A stretch of DNA of 64,000 nucleotides from NCBI RefSeq assembly GCF_016756595.1, contig NZ_AP023257.1:5410001-5474000 (forward strand), read 5' to 3'. The stretch comes from Mesorhizobium sp. L-2-11 (lineage in GTDB: Bacteria; Pseudomonadota; Alphaproteobacteria; Rhizobiales; Rhizobiaceae). The notes under the pieces are model-generated. The model saw nothing but the letters and a program-made list of their open reading frames with translations. It was not told where the DNA came from and did no database searches. Shown in pieces: positions 7,234 through 15,492 of the stretch; the first letter of the stretch is position 1, and each line of letters begins with the position of its first letter. Position numbers and translations under genes: made by a program.

Positions 7234-8898
7234 CTAACCTCCGGCGGGTGCCTGTTTCTCGCCAGGCGGCGCTGGCGGGCCGGACGCGGGCACCGACGGA
7301 TCGGGCACATAGGCTCGCTCTGGCTTGTCAGCGACCAGTTCCAGATCGTTCAGCGCCGCGCGGGCCTCCTGCTTGATCGACAGGGGCTGCAGCGAGAGCG
7401 GGTCTTTATAGGCGGAAAGCGCCACCACGAAATAGGAAAGTGCCCACCGGTCCTCGTCCGGAAAGGAATCCCGATAGGACGGCATCGGCGTGCCGCTGAG
7501 GCCGGTAGTTATCGTCCGGAAGATGTCTTCGACGGCCGGGCCAGACTTGAATTGGCCGCTGGTGAGGTCGGCCGGCGGGGTGGCGAACCCGATATCATCC
7601 TTGAGGCCGGCAGCCTTTTCGCCGTCGCCCTTGCCGCCTTGGCCGTGGCATTCCCAGCACTTCGCCACCTGCCAAACCTCCTTGCCACGGTCCAGCATCG
7701 TCTGGGACGGGGTCGGCGGGCGCCCGATATACAACGGTGGGCCAGGCGGCTCCTCGACGAAGAAAGCGTAAGGACTGGCGGGGTCGGAACGGTCAACCGC
7801 CAGCTCGTACTTGATGTACTGGATCACCGCCAGCCGATCGTTGAGCGGCAGTTCGTACCAAGGGGGCATTGCCGTGCCGCGGATGCCGCGAGTAATGGTG
7901 CGCAGCATGTCGCCGTCCGTGGGCAGGGGCTCCTTTGTCAACCTGAACTTGAAGACTGCGGACGTGAAGTCCCTGGGCCGCTGGTTAAACATAAAGGTGG
8001 CGGCCGGCCCGTTGCCGTCGCCTTTGGCACCGTGGCAACCGATGCAACGACGCTCATAGACTTCCTTGCCATAGGCAATCCATTCCTCGGAGCGCGGCAT
8101 GGTCGCATCCATGACCTCCAGGCTTTGCGGCTCGAAAAGATCGCGCCATTTACCGCGGTTCATGCCGAGCTTCTGGACGTAGGAAACGAGCGCCGCCAAC
8201 GATTCCGTCTCCGCCGCGATGCTGACGATTTCTCCTGTGTATTCGTCATTCGGCGTCAGGATGATCGGCTTTCTTTCGCGCGCCTTCAGCGGCACGAACA
8301 GCAACCCGTATGCATTCGGCGTCAGCTGGATGGCTTGCTGGCTGTCGAAGTCGAACAGGCCTTCGGTGACCTCTGTCCTTTCCAGGGTCCGATTGCCAGC
8401 GCCGTCGTCAACGATACGGACGGCTGCATCGGGCTCATGGAAGAGGCCGCGATACGGCGCCATTATCGAGTCCGGCACCAGCATCCGCGGATTGTAGAAG
8501 TGCGCCAGGTGCCACTCGTCGCTGTATTTCAGGCCGACGCGCGTCAGGTCCGGCCCGATCCGGCGTGTACCTAACAGGTGCGGCACGTCATAGGCGTATT
8601 CGCCCGCCTCGCTGACCGGCCCCCAGCGGCGGATCTCGCCGGTCACCGGCCGCACGAATTGCGAATGGCAGTACCAGCAGCCTTCGCGCAGATAAATGTT
8701 GCGGCCGCGACGCTGCTGCTCGGTGTAGTCCGTCGCCTCTGCAACCGTCCATTTCAGCTGGCCGAAATCCGTGCGCACAACCGAGGTCACGCGCGTAGTA
8801 CGCGACGACGGCTCCACGAAGGGCAGCACGCCCTGCGTGACCACCGCAAGGGTGATGCAAAAGACGCCGGCGAACAGCGCGAAGAAGCGAACGTTCAC
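7234..8898 (-). CDS. ccoO: Cbb3-type oxidase subunit II (CcoO) fused to two cytochrome c domains
   Basis: The 554-residue protein starts with a membrane anchor (residues about 5-28) and a typical CcoO domain: haem site C74-WY-C77-H78, then GPDLTRVG and the axial-methionine block SIMAPY near 145. Two further class I cytochrome c domains follow, with C285-x2-C288-H289 and C414-x2-C417-H418. Each has a downstream methionine motif (GTAMPPW, GTPMPSY). In canonical cbb3 oxidases CcoO is monohaem, and a separate CcoP carries two haems; here all three are on one chain. The GTG start overlaps the ccoN stop (GTGA). The C-terminus is a proline-rich tail. It should pass electrons from periplasmic donors to CcoN. 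Confidence 0.9.
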   Translation of the reverse strand: MNVRFFALFAGVFCITLAVVTQGVLPFVEPSSRTTRVTSVVRTDFGQLKWTVAEATDYTEQQRRGRNIYLREGCWYCHSQFVRPVTGEIRRWGPVSEAGEYAYDVPHLLGTRRIGPDLTRVGLKYSDEWHLAHFYNPRMLVPDSIMAPYRGLFHEPDAAVRIVDDGAGNRTLERTEVTEGLFDFDSQQAIQLTPNAYGLLFVPLKARERKPIILTPNDEYTGEIVSIAAETESLAALVSYVQKLGMNRGKWRDLFEPQSLEVMDATMPRSEEWIAYGKEVYERRCIGCHGAKGDGNGPAATFMFNQRPRDFTSAVFKFRLTKEPLPTDGDMLRTITRGIRGTAMPPWYELPLNDRLAVIQYIKYELAVDRSDPASPYAFFVEEPPGPPLYIGRPPTPSQTMLDRGKEVWQVAKCWECHGQGGKGDGEKAAGLKDDIGFATPPADLTSGQFKSGPAVEDIFRTITTGLSGTPMPSYRDSFPDEDRWALSYFVVALSAYKDPLSLQPLSIKQEARAALNDLELVADKPERAYVPDPSVPASGPPAPPGEKQAPAGG

Positions 8899-10337
8899 TG
8901 CGCGGGCCCTCTCGCCGGGGCCGGGATAGGCGCCTCCACCGGCCTGCGGGCGCGTCGCGCCTCAGCCGCCGGGCTGGTCAGTGCGGTCAGCATCAGATTC
9001 ACCACCAGCAGCGACATACCGATATCCATGCTGATGCCTGCCAGGGTCCGCGCCAGCCAGTAGGGCTTCACCCAGACGAGCGAGTCGAGCCATTCGACCC
9101 CATTCATCCATTGATAACCCTGCTGTAGCCCGCCCGCTGTGAGGACCAGGCCCATGGTCGAGATGCCGACGGTGATCAGCCAGAACGACCAGTTGCCGAG
9201 CTTGAAGGACCAGAGTTCGCGCCCGAACAGCCGCGGCCAAGTATAGACGAGGCCACCCATCGCCCAGACGACGAAGGTGCCGAACACGGTGAGATGCGAA
9301 TGCGAGATGACGAAATCGGTGAAATGGGTCGGCTGCTGCAGCTGCCGCAGCGCCTCGGTCGAGCCCTGGAAGCAGCCGACGAGATACATGAGCGAGCCCA
9401 TGATCAGGAACTTCGCCGGCAGGTTCCTGCCGAACTCATGCCACTTGCCCATCATGGTGCCAAAGAAGTTCACCAGCACCGTCCACACCGGAATGATCAG
9501 CAGCATCGACGTGACGACGGCCAAGGTCTCGGCCCAGTCCGCGATCGGGCTGTAGAGGTAATGGTGGATGCCGACGAACGGGTAAAACAATGCCAGGGAC
9601 CAGAAGCCTACCAGCGAGAGCTTATGAGCATAGAGCGGATTTCGCGCGCTGATCGGCAGGAAATAGTAGATGATCACGTAGCCCGCGGGCGTTAGCCACA
9701 GCCCGACGATGTAATGGAGATAGAGGCCATGGAAGGCGGCGCTGTTGATGCCCGAGATCGTGTACGGCAGGATGAAGCTTCCAAGCACGAAGTTCATCGT
9801 CGTCCACACGAAAGTGGCGATCAAGTACCATAGCGCGACATAGATCGCCGGCTCGAGCCTTCGACTGATCGTGATCAGGAATTGCGCGGTAGCAACAGCC
9901 ACTACGATGAAGAATGCGACCTTCGCATAGAGCGGAAACTCTCCGGCTTCCAAACCGTCACTGTCGCCGAACAGCAAGCCGACCAAACCGGCAAGCGTTG
10001 CGACGTTCCAGACCCATGCGAGAAGAACCGACCACTCCGACCATATCACCCGCACTCCCGACAGACGCGGCACGAGATAATAGCAAAGGCCGATGAAAAG
10101 CGTCGAGAAGGCGCCGAAGATGACACCGTTGACGTGGACCGGGCGCAGCCGGCCGAAGGTGAGCTCGAGGTTTCCCGATCCGAGATAGTCGGGGTAGTTG
10201 AAGGTGCTCGAGATCAGGACGCCGACGGATGGTGTCACCATCAGCCAGAACATGCCGAAATAAAGCCAGGTCCGCACGACCCGGTTGTCGACCAGCGCAT
10301 CCAGGTCCACATTCGCGAACTTGCCGCGCAGCTCCAT
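8895..10337 (-). CDS. ccoN: Cbb3-type cytochrome c oxidase subunit I (CcoN)
   Basis: The 480-residue polytopic protein is the catalytic subunit of a C-family haem-copper oxidase. Visible ligands are H68 (RPVHVNG, low-spin haem), H208 (LHYIVG) and H258-H259 (GIHHYLYS) for CuB, and H346/H348 (SHSHLTVFG) for the two haems. About twelve membrane helices can be followed. The C-terminal 25 residues are a Pro/Ala-rich extension. ATG 10337 is preferred; a TTG five codons earlier is also possible. It is translationally coupled to the CcoO fusion. The enzyme should reduce O2 to water at the membrane. No fixG, fixH or canonical ccoP accompanies it, so it is probably a second, specialised oxidase rather than the main fixNOQP set. 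Confidence 0.92.
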   Translation of the reverse strand: MELRGKFANVDLDALVDNRVVRTWLYFGMFWLMVTPSVGVLISSTFNYPDYLGSGNLELTFGRLRPVHVNGVIFGAFSTLFIGLCYYLVPRLSGVRVIWSEWSVLLAWVWNVATLAGLVGLLFGDSDGLEAGEFPLYAKVAFFIVVAVATAQFLITISRRLEPAIYVALWYLIATFVWTTMNFVLGSFILPYTISGINSAAFHGLYLHYIVGLWLTPAGYVIIYYFLPISARNPLYAHKLSLVGFWSLALFYPFVGIHHYLYSPIADWAETLAVVTSMLLIIPVWTVLVNFFGTMMGKWHEFGRNLPAKFLIMGSLMYLVGCFQGSTEALRQLQQPTHFTDFVISHSHLTVFGTFVVWAMGGLVYTWPRLFGRELWSFKLGNWSFWLITVGISTMGLVLTAGGLQQGYQWMNGVEWLDSLVWVKPYWLARTLAGISMDIGMSLLVVNLMLTALTSPAAEARRARRPVEAPIPAPARGPAQ

Positions 10338-10474
10338 CCCAGTCTCTGCCAATGCATAGACCTCCGCGCGGTTCCGGGCCGCACCACTGCTTCAATTCAC
10401 CCTTCCCCATCGAGGTGTCACCCCGAGGATTCGCTTCGCGCTCCCGTGAGGCAGGCCCGCGGCTATCGACGAGA

Positions 10475-10939
10475 CTAGTACTTGCCTGGCACCAACACCG
10501 AGCCGGTGTTCGACCAGGTGATGTACGCCTCGAGCGCCTTCATCGCCTCCGATTCGGGATCGATCTTCTCGCCCTGGTTCGGTTTCTCGATGCACCAGTT
10601 GATCATGTCGCGCAGTGTCGCGAACTTGGCCATCGACTGCTGAAACTTCGGGAACGCGTGCGGGTGGGTATCGGAGGCCATCGGATGGCACATGGCGCAG
10701 GCCCACCCGGTGGTCGACAGTTTGACGCCCAACTGCTCCGCCATCGCCGCATCACCGTGGAACAGGAGGTCTCCCTTCCTGACCTCCTCCATGAACGCCT
10801 CTTGATAGAGTTTCAGCTGCTTTGGCGTCACCGGATCCTTGTTGGCACTGGCCGGCCCGACGACGACGGCAGCTGCGACGACCGCTCCGGCGACGGTGGA
10901 GCGCCTGAGAATGCAGAGGAATGTCGATGTGTTTATCAT
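10475..10939 (-). CDS. Exported SoxA-like monohaem cytochrome c
   Basis: The 154-residue protein has an N-terminal hydrophobic signal (residues about 14-32, ending PASA). It has one haem site, C81-AM-C84-H85, in a context (LFHGDAAMAEQLG, then CHPMASDTHPHAFPKF and LRDMINWCIEKPNQGE) resembling the cytochrome fold of SoxA. A lone cysteine follows in MINWC. ATG 10939 has GGGGGTGG upstream and is preferred over a start at 10966, which would overlap the previous gene. Placed directly before ccoN, it is a good candidate for the dedicated electron donor of the oxidase, which is inference. No other sox genes are visible. Confidence 0.8.
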   Translation of the reverse strand: MINTSTFLCILRRSTVAGAVVAAAVVVGPASANKDPVTPKQLKLYQEAFMEEVRKGDLLFHGDAAMAEQLGVKLSTTGWACAMCHPMASDTHPHAFPKFQQSMAKFATLRDMINWCIEKPNQGEKIDPESEAMKALEAYITWSNTGSVLVPGKY

Positions 10940-10950
10940 AGCCACCCCCT

Positions 10951-12096
10951 TTATGGATTTGCCCACGGGTACTGATTGTCGGCAATGCGTGGCCGTATGA
11001 TCTCCTCAACGCTCTTGTCGTGGTCCTCCGGCGACTGGACGAACACCTCCTTGCGGCCCCACATGATGTACTCGACATCGACCTTGTCGTCGGCGTTGAC
11101 GCTCACGGTTTCCCAACCGACTCCGTCGAAGGGATCGCCCGGATCGACACGGATCATCGGCTTGGTCAGCTTGGGCACGCCTTCCGGCGCATACGGCCAC
11201 GGCCAGGAGGTCGCCAGCATGCCGATCGACCGCATGCTGCCGATCTCGTTGTAGAGCACCTGGTGCACGTGACCGTGGATGTTGGTGACCTTGGTATAAG
11301 GCTTCAGCACGTCATTCACTTCGCGCCAGTCGCGCACCCAGAAGTTCCAGGGCGGGTAGTACTCGTACAGCGGATTATGGCTGAAGATGACGATCGGTTT
11401 GGACTTATCCCAGTCGGCGAGTGTCTTCTGCATCCAGTCGAGTTGCTCGCGGCCGACGCCGGCCCACGCGCCGGCGACCGTGCCGTCGAGGGTAGCCATA
11501 TGGCCCATGCGCTCCTCTGGCGTCATCTTCTTCGCTGTCCAGTAGTCCGGCCCCCGGCTGACCGTATCGAGTCCGATGAAGCGCACGCCCTTGTGATCGA
11601 AGGTCCAGTTGGGTTGGCCGAACAACTCGCCCCACTTCTTGCCCATATCCAGATACCAGTCATGCTCGCCCGGGATGTAATACTTCTTGATCTTCAGATC
11701 CTTGAGGAGCTCAACACCAAGCTCAAGTTCCTCGATCTTTCCGAGCTGGGCCAGGTCGCCGCCGAAGATCAGGAAGTCGGCCGGCGGATCCATGGCCTGG
11801 ACCTCTTGCACGGCGCGCACCACCTTGTCGACGAAGCGCGTGTTCAGCGATCGCGGATAGAGATGGGTGTCCGAAATCCAGGCAAACTTGAAGGGCGCTT
11901 CGGCGGCGTGAGCGACGTCGATGGTGTTGAGCAGCGGCCACCACGCGAAGGTCTGGGCGACGGAAGCAGCGCCGAACAGCAGTGATCTGTGAATGAAGGT
12001 GCGGCGGGTGATTTGGAGCGAGTCGTCGGGGCGTATTCCAGGCTGCTGCAGCACCGCATGCATTTCGCGCCGAATGCGGTCAAGCTCGTCAGACAT
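10951..12096 (-). CDS. Tat-exported calcineurin-like metallophosphoesterase
   Basis: The 381-residue protein has a twin-arginine signal (ITRRTFIHRSLLFGAASVA, residues about 28-50), so it should be exported folded. The metallophosphoesterase motifs are all present: DTH (WISDTHLY), GGD (FGGDLAQLG), GEHD in place of GNHD, SHNP and GHVH. GAGGAGGAA precedes ATG 12096. It stands between the cupredoxin gene and the cytochrome c gene in the oxidase cluster. Its substrate is unknown; nothing in standard cbb3 assembly requires such an enzyme, which makes its conserved-looking place notable. Confidence 0.85.
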   Translation of the reverse strand: MSDELDRIRREMHAVLQQPGIRPDDSLQITRRTFIHRSLLFGAASVAQTFAWWPLLNTIDVAHAAEAPFKFAWISDTHLYPRSLNTRFVDKVVRAVQEVQAMDPPADFLIFGGDLAQLGKIEELELGVELLKDLKIKKYYIPGEHDWYLDMGKKWGELFGQPNWTFDHKGVRFIGLDTVSRGPDYWTAKKMTPEERMGHMATLDGTVAGAWAGVGREQLDWMQKTLADWDKSKPIVIFSHNPLYEYYPPWNFWVRDWREVNDVLKPYTKVTNIHGHVHQVLYNEIGSMRSIGMLATSWPWPYAPEGVPKLTKPMIRVDPGDPFDGVGWETVSVNADDKVDVEYIMWGRKEVFVQSPEDHDKSVEEIIRPRIADNQYPWANP

Positions 12097-12186
12097 CAGG
12101 GTTCCTCCTCAGTGCAGACCGTTTCTTAAAGCGTCGGTCTTCTCGCAGGAACGCGACCCTGTTGAATCAGTGGGCCGCCGATTTTC

Positions 12187-12903
12187 TTATTTTTTCAGTT
12201 CAATCGTCAGACTGGTGGCCTTATTCTCCTCTACGGTTACGGACTGCTCGATGGGCCCGGTGAAGGGGTGGATCGCCACGAGCTTGTAGTTCCCAGGCGG
12301 AACATCGGTTATGCTGAACTTGCCGTCGGCGCCGGTGACCGCGTAGTAGGGATTGTCCACCACATAGACCCAGCCTTCCATCCAGCCATGTGCGTCGCAG
12401 TCGATCCGGACAGTGCCGGCACGCTTCAGTTCGACCGGTATGCGCTGGCCCTTATTGGGCAGCGCCAAGTTGAAGGCGGTGCGCTTGCCATAGTAGCCGT
12501 GGGTGTTGTGGAGGATTGGGTCGCTGTTGATCACCTCCAGCGAACCGGCCGGTATCATCTGAACCGCGGGCTCAAAGCGACATTTGAGGTTGTTAAGCTC
12601 AGGCGGCTTTCCGGGCTCCGGCCAGGCCTTTCCCTGTGCCACGTCGACCAGCTGCACCGCCGCGTTCAGCACGGCCTGATCGCTGCCGACTTCGATCAGC
12701 GGCTCCTCGCGGGGGTCGCCGCACACCTCGATATCCTTGGTGGGGATGATCTTTGTTGTCGGCACGTCGCCGCGGTAGACGATCGTACCCTCGATCGTTC
12801 CGCCTCCCGTAACCGGGCCCACTTCGTAGGCTTGCGCAGACGCGGAAATTGTCGCAACGAAAGTGATCGCCGCTAGACCGCTCATCAATTCGCGAATCGT
12901 CAT
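12187..12903 (-). CDS. Exported cupredoxin-like protein with carboxypeptidase-regulatory-type domain
   Basis: The 238-residue protein has a signal peptide ending SASAQA. The middle region has the type-1 copper layout: histidines in HNTHGYYG, then CDAHGWM giving Cys, His and Met ligands in the usual C-x2-H-x2-M spacing. The C-terminal 60 residues (GADGKFSITDVPPGNYKLVAIHP) form a carboxypeptidase-regulatory-like beta sandwich. AAGGAGG precedes ATG 12903, the first gene of the leftward cluster. It may carry electrons or copper to the oxidase. The ligand assignment is by motif only. Confidence 0.8.
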   Translation of the reverse strand: MTIRELMSGLAAITFVATISASAQAYEVGPVTGGGTIEGTIVYRGDVPTTKIIPTKDIEVCGDPREEPLIEVGSDQAVLNAAVQLVDVAQGKAWPEPGKPPELNNLKCRFEPAVQMIPAGSLEVINSDPILHNTHGYYGKRTAFNLALPNKGQRIPVELKRAGTVRIDCDAHGWMEGWVYVVDNPYYAVTGADGKFSITDVPPGNYKLVAIHPFTGPIEQSVTVEENKATSLTIELKK

Positions 12904-13016
12904 AACAGCCGCCTCCTTCTAGAGAGATGAGGGGCAACATTTAAAAATAGAGCTAAACCGGTACCATGTCTAGCCATTCAGCAACAAAATATGATAAAGT
13001 GCGATAGTTTAGGCGA

Positions 13017-13033
13017 GTTTGTTAATCACAAAC
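13017..13033. promoter_or_regulatory. Inverted repeat in the divergent region of the oxidase island
   Basis: GTTTGT-TAATC-ACAAAC is a perfect 6-5-6 inverted repeat, 47 bp before the SCO1 start and 114 bp before the cupredoxin start. It is a candidate operator serving both transcripts. No FNR/FixK consensus (TTGAT-N4-ATCAA) was found in this 176-bp region. Confidence 0.4.
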
Positions 13034-13079
13034 ACACGCGGGGGTCGGTGCGTCATTCTCGAAGTGCCGGAGGTACTTG

Positions 13080-13685
13080 ATGAAGCGGCGGCATGCACTC
13101 CTCAGCCCCTGGGCCTACGGTCCGCATATCCTGTTCTGCATCATATTCGCAGCGGCCCTGTCGATCTGCCCACCGCTCGTGCGGGCCGACACGGCGCCTG
13201 TGACGGTCGGTGGCCCATTCACGCTCACGGCGCCGGACGGAACGACGGTCACCGATGAGACTTATCGCGGCAAATGGCTGCTGGTTTTCTTCGGCTATAC
13301 GTCTTGCCCCGACATCTGTCCGACGACGCTGTCCTCAATCGCCGCGGCGATTAAGGAACTCGGCCCCGACGCCGCAAAACTGCAACCGCTCTTCATCACC
13401 GTCGATCCCGAACGCGACACGCCTGAGGTGATGGGAAGCTTTACCGCGGCGTTCGATCCGCGCATCGTCGGCCTGACCGGCAGCCCGCAACAGATCGCTG
13501 CAGTTTCAAAGGCATATGGCGCCTATGGTGTGGCGCGCCAGGGCGAGGCGGGCGATAACGACTACCTGATGGATCACGGCACCTACATCTACATCATGAA
13601 CCCACGGGGGCAATTCGTGGAGGGTCTAGACTCTGACACACCAAGCAGCGGTATTGCCGCTGCATTGGATGAATTGGTGCGATGA
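13080..13685 (+). CDS. SCO1/SenC-type copper chaperone
   Basis: The 201-residue protein has an N-terminal signal or anchor (residues about 15-36), a thioredoxin-like fold and the copper-binding C76-PDI-C80 motif (GYTSCPDICPT) with the distal H166 (MDHGTYIYI). SCO proteins deliver copper to oxidase subunits in the periplasm. GGAGG six bases upstream supports ATG 13080. The gene is divergent from the oxidase cluster and shares its 5' region, so a role in loading CuB of this oxidase is likely but inferred. Confidence 0.92.
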   Translation: MKRRHALLSPWAYGPHILFCIIFAAALSICPPLVRADTAPVTVGGPFTLTAPDGTTVTDETYRGKWLLVFFGYTSCPDICPTTLSSIAAAIKELGPDAAKLQPLFITVDPERDTPEVMGSFTAAFDPRIVGLTGSPQQIAAVSKAYGAYGVARQGEAGDNDYLMDHGTYIYIMNPRGQFVEGLDSDTPSSGIAAALDELVR

Positions 13686-13764
13686 CACGAGCCCTGGCAT
13701 GACGGAGATCACGATTATGCAGTTGATCAATGCATAGAAGTTGTCATCCGGAAGGAGAGCGGCC

Positions 13765-14007
13765 ATGCAAAGGCATACAAAGGAAGCTTCGGAACTTAAG
13801 GCATTGATCCTCGCGGATCTTCATAAGGAGCCGGGATGCGAGAACGTCACCGATTTTGTGATTCAGCGGCTCGAAACCAAGGAGAACGGGGCAAACTGGA
13901 CTGTCAAATATCTGGATCCCAATCAAGATAAGGTCTGCGAGACGATTCTGATAAACATAGCGCGAATGCTGCAGCTCAACTTCGACCTTCCTGAACGCGG
14001 GTCGTGA
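13765..14007 (+). CDS. Uncharacterised 80-residue protein
   Basis: The protein is hydrophilic and begins [19 protein letters not shown], with two cysteines (C30 in EPGCENV and C61 in KVCETIL) and no signal or membrane span. AAGGAGA precedes ATG 13765. Its stop overlaps a GTG that could start the next frame, so it is probably co-transcribed with the 5-aminolevulinate synthase gene. I do not recognise the family. Context between SCO1 and hemA suggests a role in the oxidase/haem programme. Confidence 0.7.
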   Translation: MQRHTKEASELKALILADLHKEPGCENVTDFVIQRLETKENGANWTVKYLDPNQDKVCETILINIARMLQLNFDLPERGS

Positions 14008-14078
14008 GGAACGGTGCGAGCGGGATCGGCGCGCATCGCGCTTCGACATCGTTCGTATGCAAGCAGGGGAATCGGGCG

Positions 14079-15437
14079 ATGGCGGAATCCACAGCGTTGC
14101 ACACCGGCAAACCTGGCGGCGTAAAGAACGTCATTGCGCCGCGGCGATTTGGACCTCTGATGACCGGAGATGCGGGCGATAGGGCCGATGGGCAAGGCAG
14201 TATCCTGGTGCCAAGCAATACGAGTTATGACGGTTTCTTTGCGGATGCGATCGCGCGTCTGCAGGAGGAACGGCGCTACCGCGTGTTCGCGGACCTTGAG
14301 CGCATCGCCGGGCGCTTTCCCAATGCCGTGTGGCATTCCCCGCATGGACCGAAGGACGTCGTGATCTGGTGTTCCAACGACTATCTCGGGATGGGACAAC
14401 ACCCAAAAGTGGTCTCCGCCATGGTGGAGACTGCTAGCCGCCTGGGAACCGGGGCCGGCGGGACGCGCAATATCTCCGGCACCAGCCATCCGCTCCTAGA
14501 GCTCGAGAGCGAGCTTGCCGATCTCCACGGCAAGGAGGCGGCACTGGTCTTTACGTCCGGCTATGTTTCGAACCAGACTGGGATCTCGACCATCGCCAAG
14601 CTGATCCCCGGTTGTCTGATCCTGTCCGATGCGCTCAACCACAATTCGATGATCGAGGGCATCCGCCAGTCCGGTACGGAGAAGAGCATCTTCCGCCACA
14701 ACGACGTCGATCATCTTGAGGAATTGTTGAAGGCAGCGGGTCGGGATCGGCCAAAACTCATCGTCTTCGAAAGTCTCTATTCGATGGACGGCGACGTCGC
14801 GCCAATCAATCGCATTTGCGAAATCGCCGATCGTTACGGCGCAATGACCTATCTCGACGAGGTCCATGCTGTGGGCATGTACGGCCCTCGCGGCGCCGGC
14901 ATCGCCGCGCGCGACGGCGCCATGGACCGGATCGATGTGATCGAAGGCACGCTCGCCAAGGCCTTCGGCTGCCTCGGCGGCTATATCACGGGAAGTGCTG
15001 TGCTGATCGATGCGGTTCGTTCCTATGCTTCGGGTTTCATCTTCACCACCGCGTTGCCGCCGGCGATCTGCGCCGCGGCCACAGCGGCGATCCGGCATCT
15101 GAAAACCTCGCAGTGGGAGCGCAAGCGCCAGCAGGACCGCGTCCGGCGGGTCAAGGCGGCGCTGGGTGCCGCTGCGCTGCCGGTCATCCTGAGCGACACC
15201 CATATCGTGCCGGTGGCAGTCGGCGATCCGGCGCATTGCAAAGCGGCGAGCGACCTGCTGCTGAGTGATCACGACATCTATATCCAGCCGATCAATTATC
15301 CGACTGTGGCGAAGGGAACTGAGCGGCTGCGCATCACGCCGACACCCTGTCATGAGGACATCATGATTGATCGGCTCGCGGCAGCTTTGTTCGATGTCTG
15401 GAATCGGCTCGGGCTACCACGGAACAATCTCGCCTGA
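14079..15437 (+). CDS. hemA: 5-aminolevulinate synthase (second-copy type)
   Basis: This PLP enzyme condenses glycine and succinyl-CoA to 5-aminolevulinate, the first step of haem synthesis in alphaproteobacteria. Motifs include [42 protein letters not shown] and the PLP lysine K294 in [14 protein letters not shown]. The chosen ATG (AGGGGA upstream) gives 452 residues, with about 48 residues ahead of the usual start of the family. A GTG at 14004 would lengthen it further. Rhizobia normally have hemA elsewhere, so this copy probably supplies haem for the neighbouring cytochromes; that is inference. Confidence 0.93.
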   Translation: MAESTALHTGKPGGVKNVIAPRRFGPLMTGDAGDRADGQGSILVPSNTSYDGFFADAIARLQEERRYRVFADLERIAGRFPNAVWHSPHGPKDVVIWCSNDYLGMGQHPKVVSAMVETASRLGTGAGGTRNISGTSHPLLELESELADLHGKEAALVFTSGYVSNQTGISTIAKLIPGCLILSDALNHNSMIEGIRQSGTEKSIFRHNDVDHLEELLKAAGRDRPKLIVFESLYSMDGDVAPINRICEIADRYGAMTYLDEVHAVGMYGPRGAGIAARDGAMDRIDVIEGTLAKAFGCLGGYITGSAVLIDAVRSYASGFIFTTALPPAICAAATAAIRHLKTSQWERKRQQDRVRRVKAALGAAALPVILSDTHIVPVAVGDPAHCKAASDLLLSDHDIYIQPINYPTVAKGTERLRITPTPCHEDIMIDRLAAALFDVWNRLGLPRNNLA

Positions 15438-15492
15438 GCGGCCGAATGAAGCTTCGCCGTTCCCCGAAGATTAGGTCCTAGGGATCAAGGAA

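Noticed and set aside
12904..13079. Search for an FNR/FixK box (TTGAT-N4-ATCAA) between the island transcripts
   Set aside because: No match was found; only the GTTTGT/ACAAAC repeat is present.
13713..13731. ATGCAGTTGATCAATGCAT near-palindrome upstream of the 80-residue gene
   Set aside because: The TTGATCAA core lacks the four-base spacer of FNR sites and the arms are out of register; not called.
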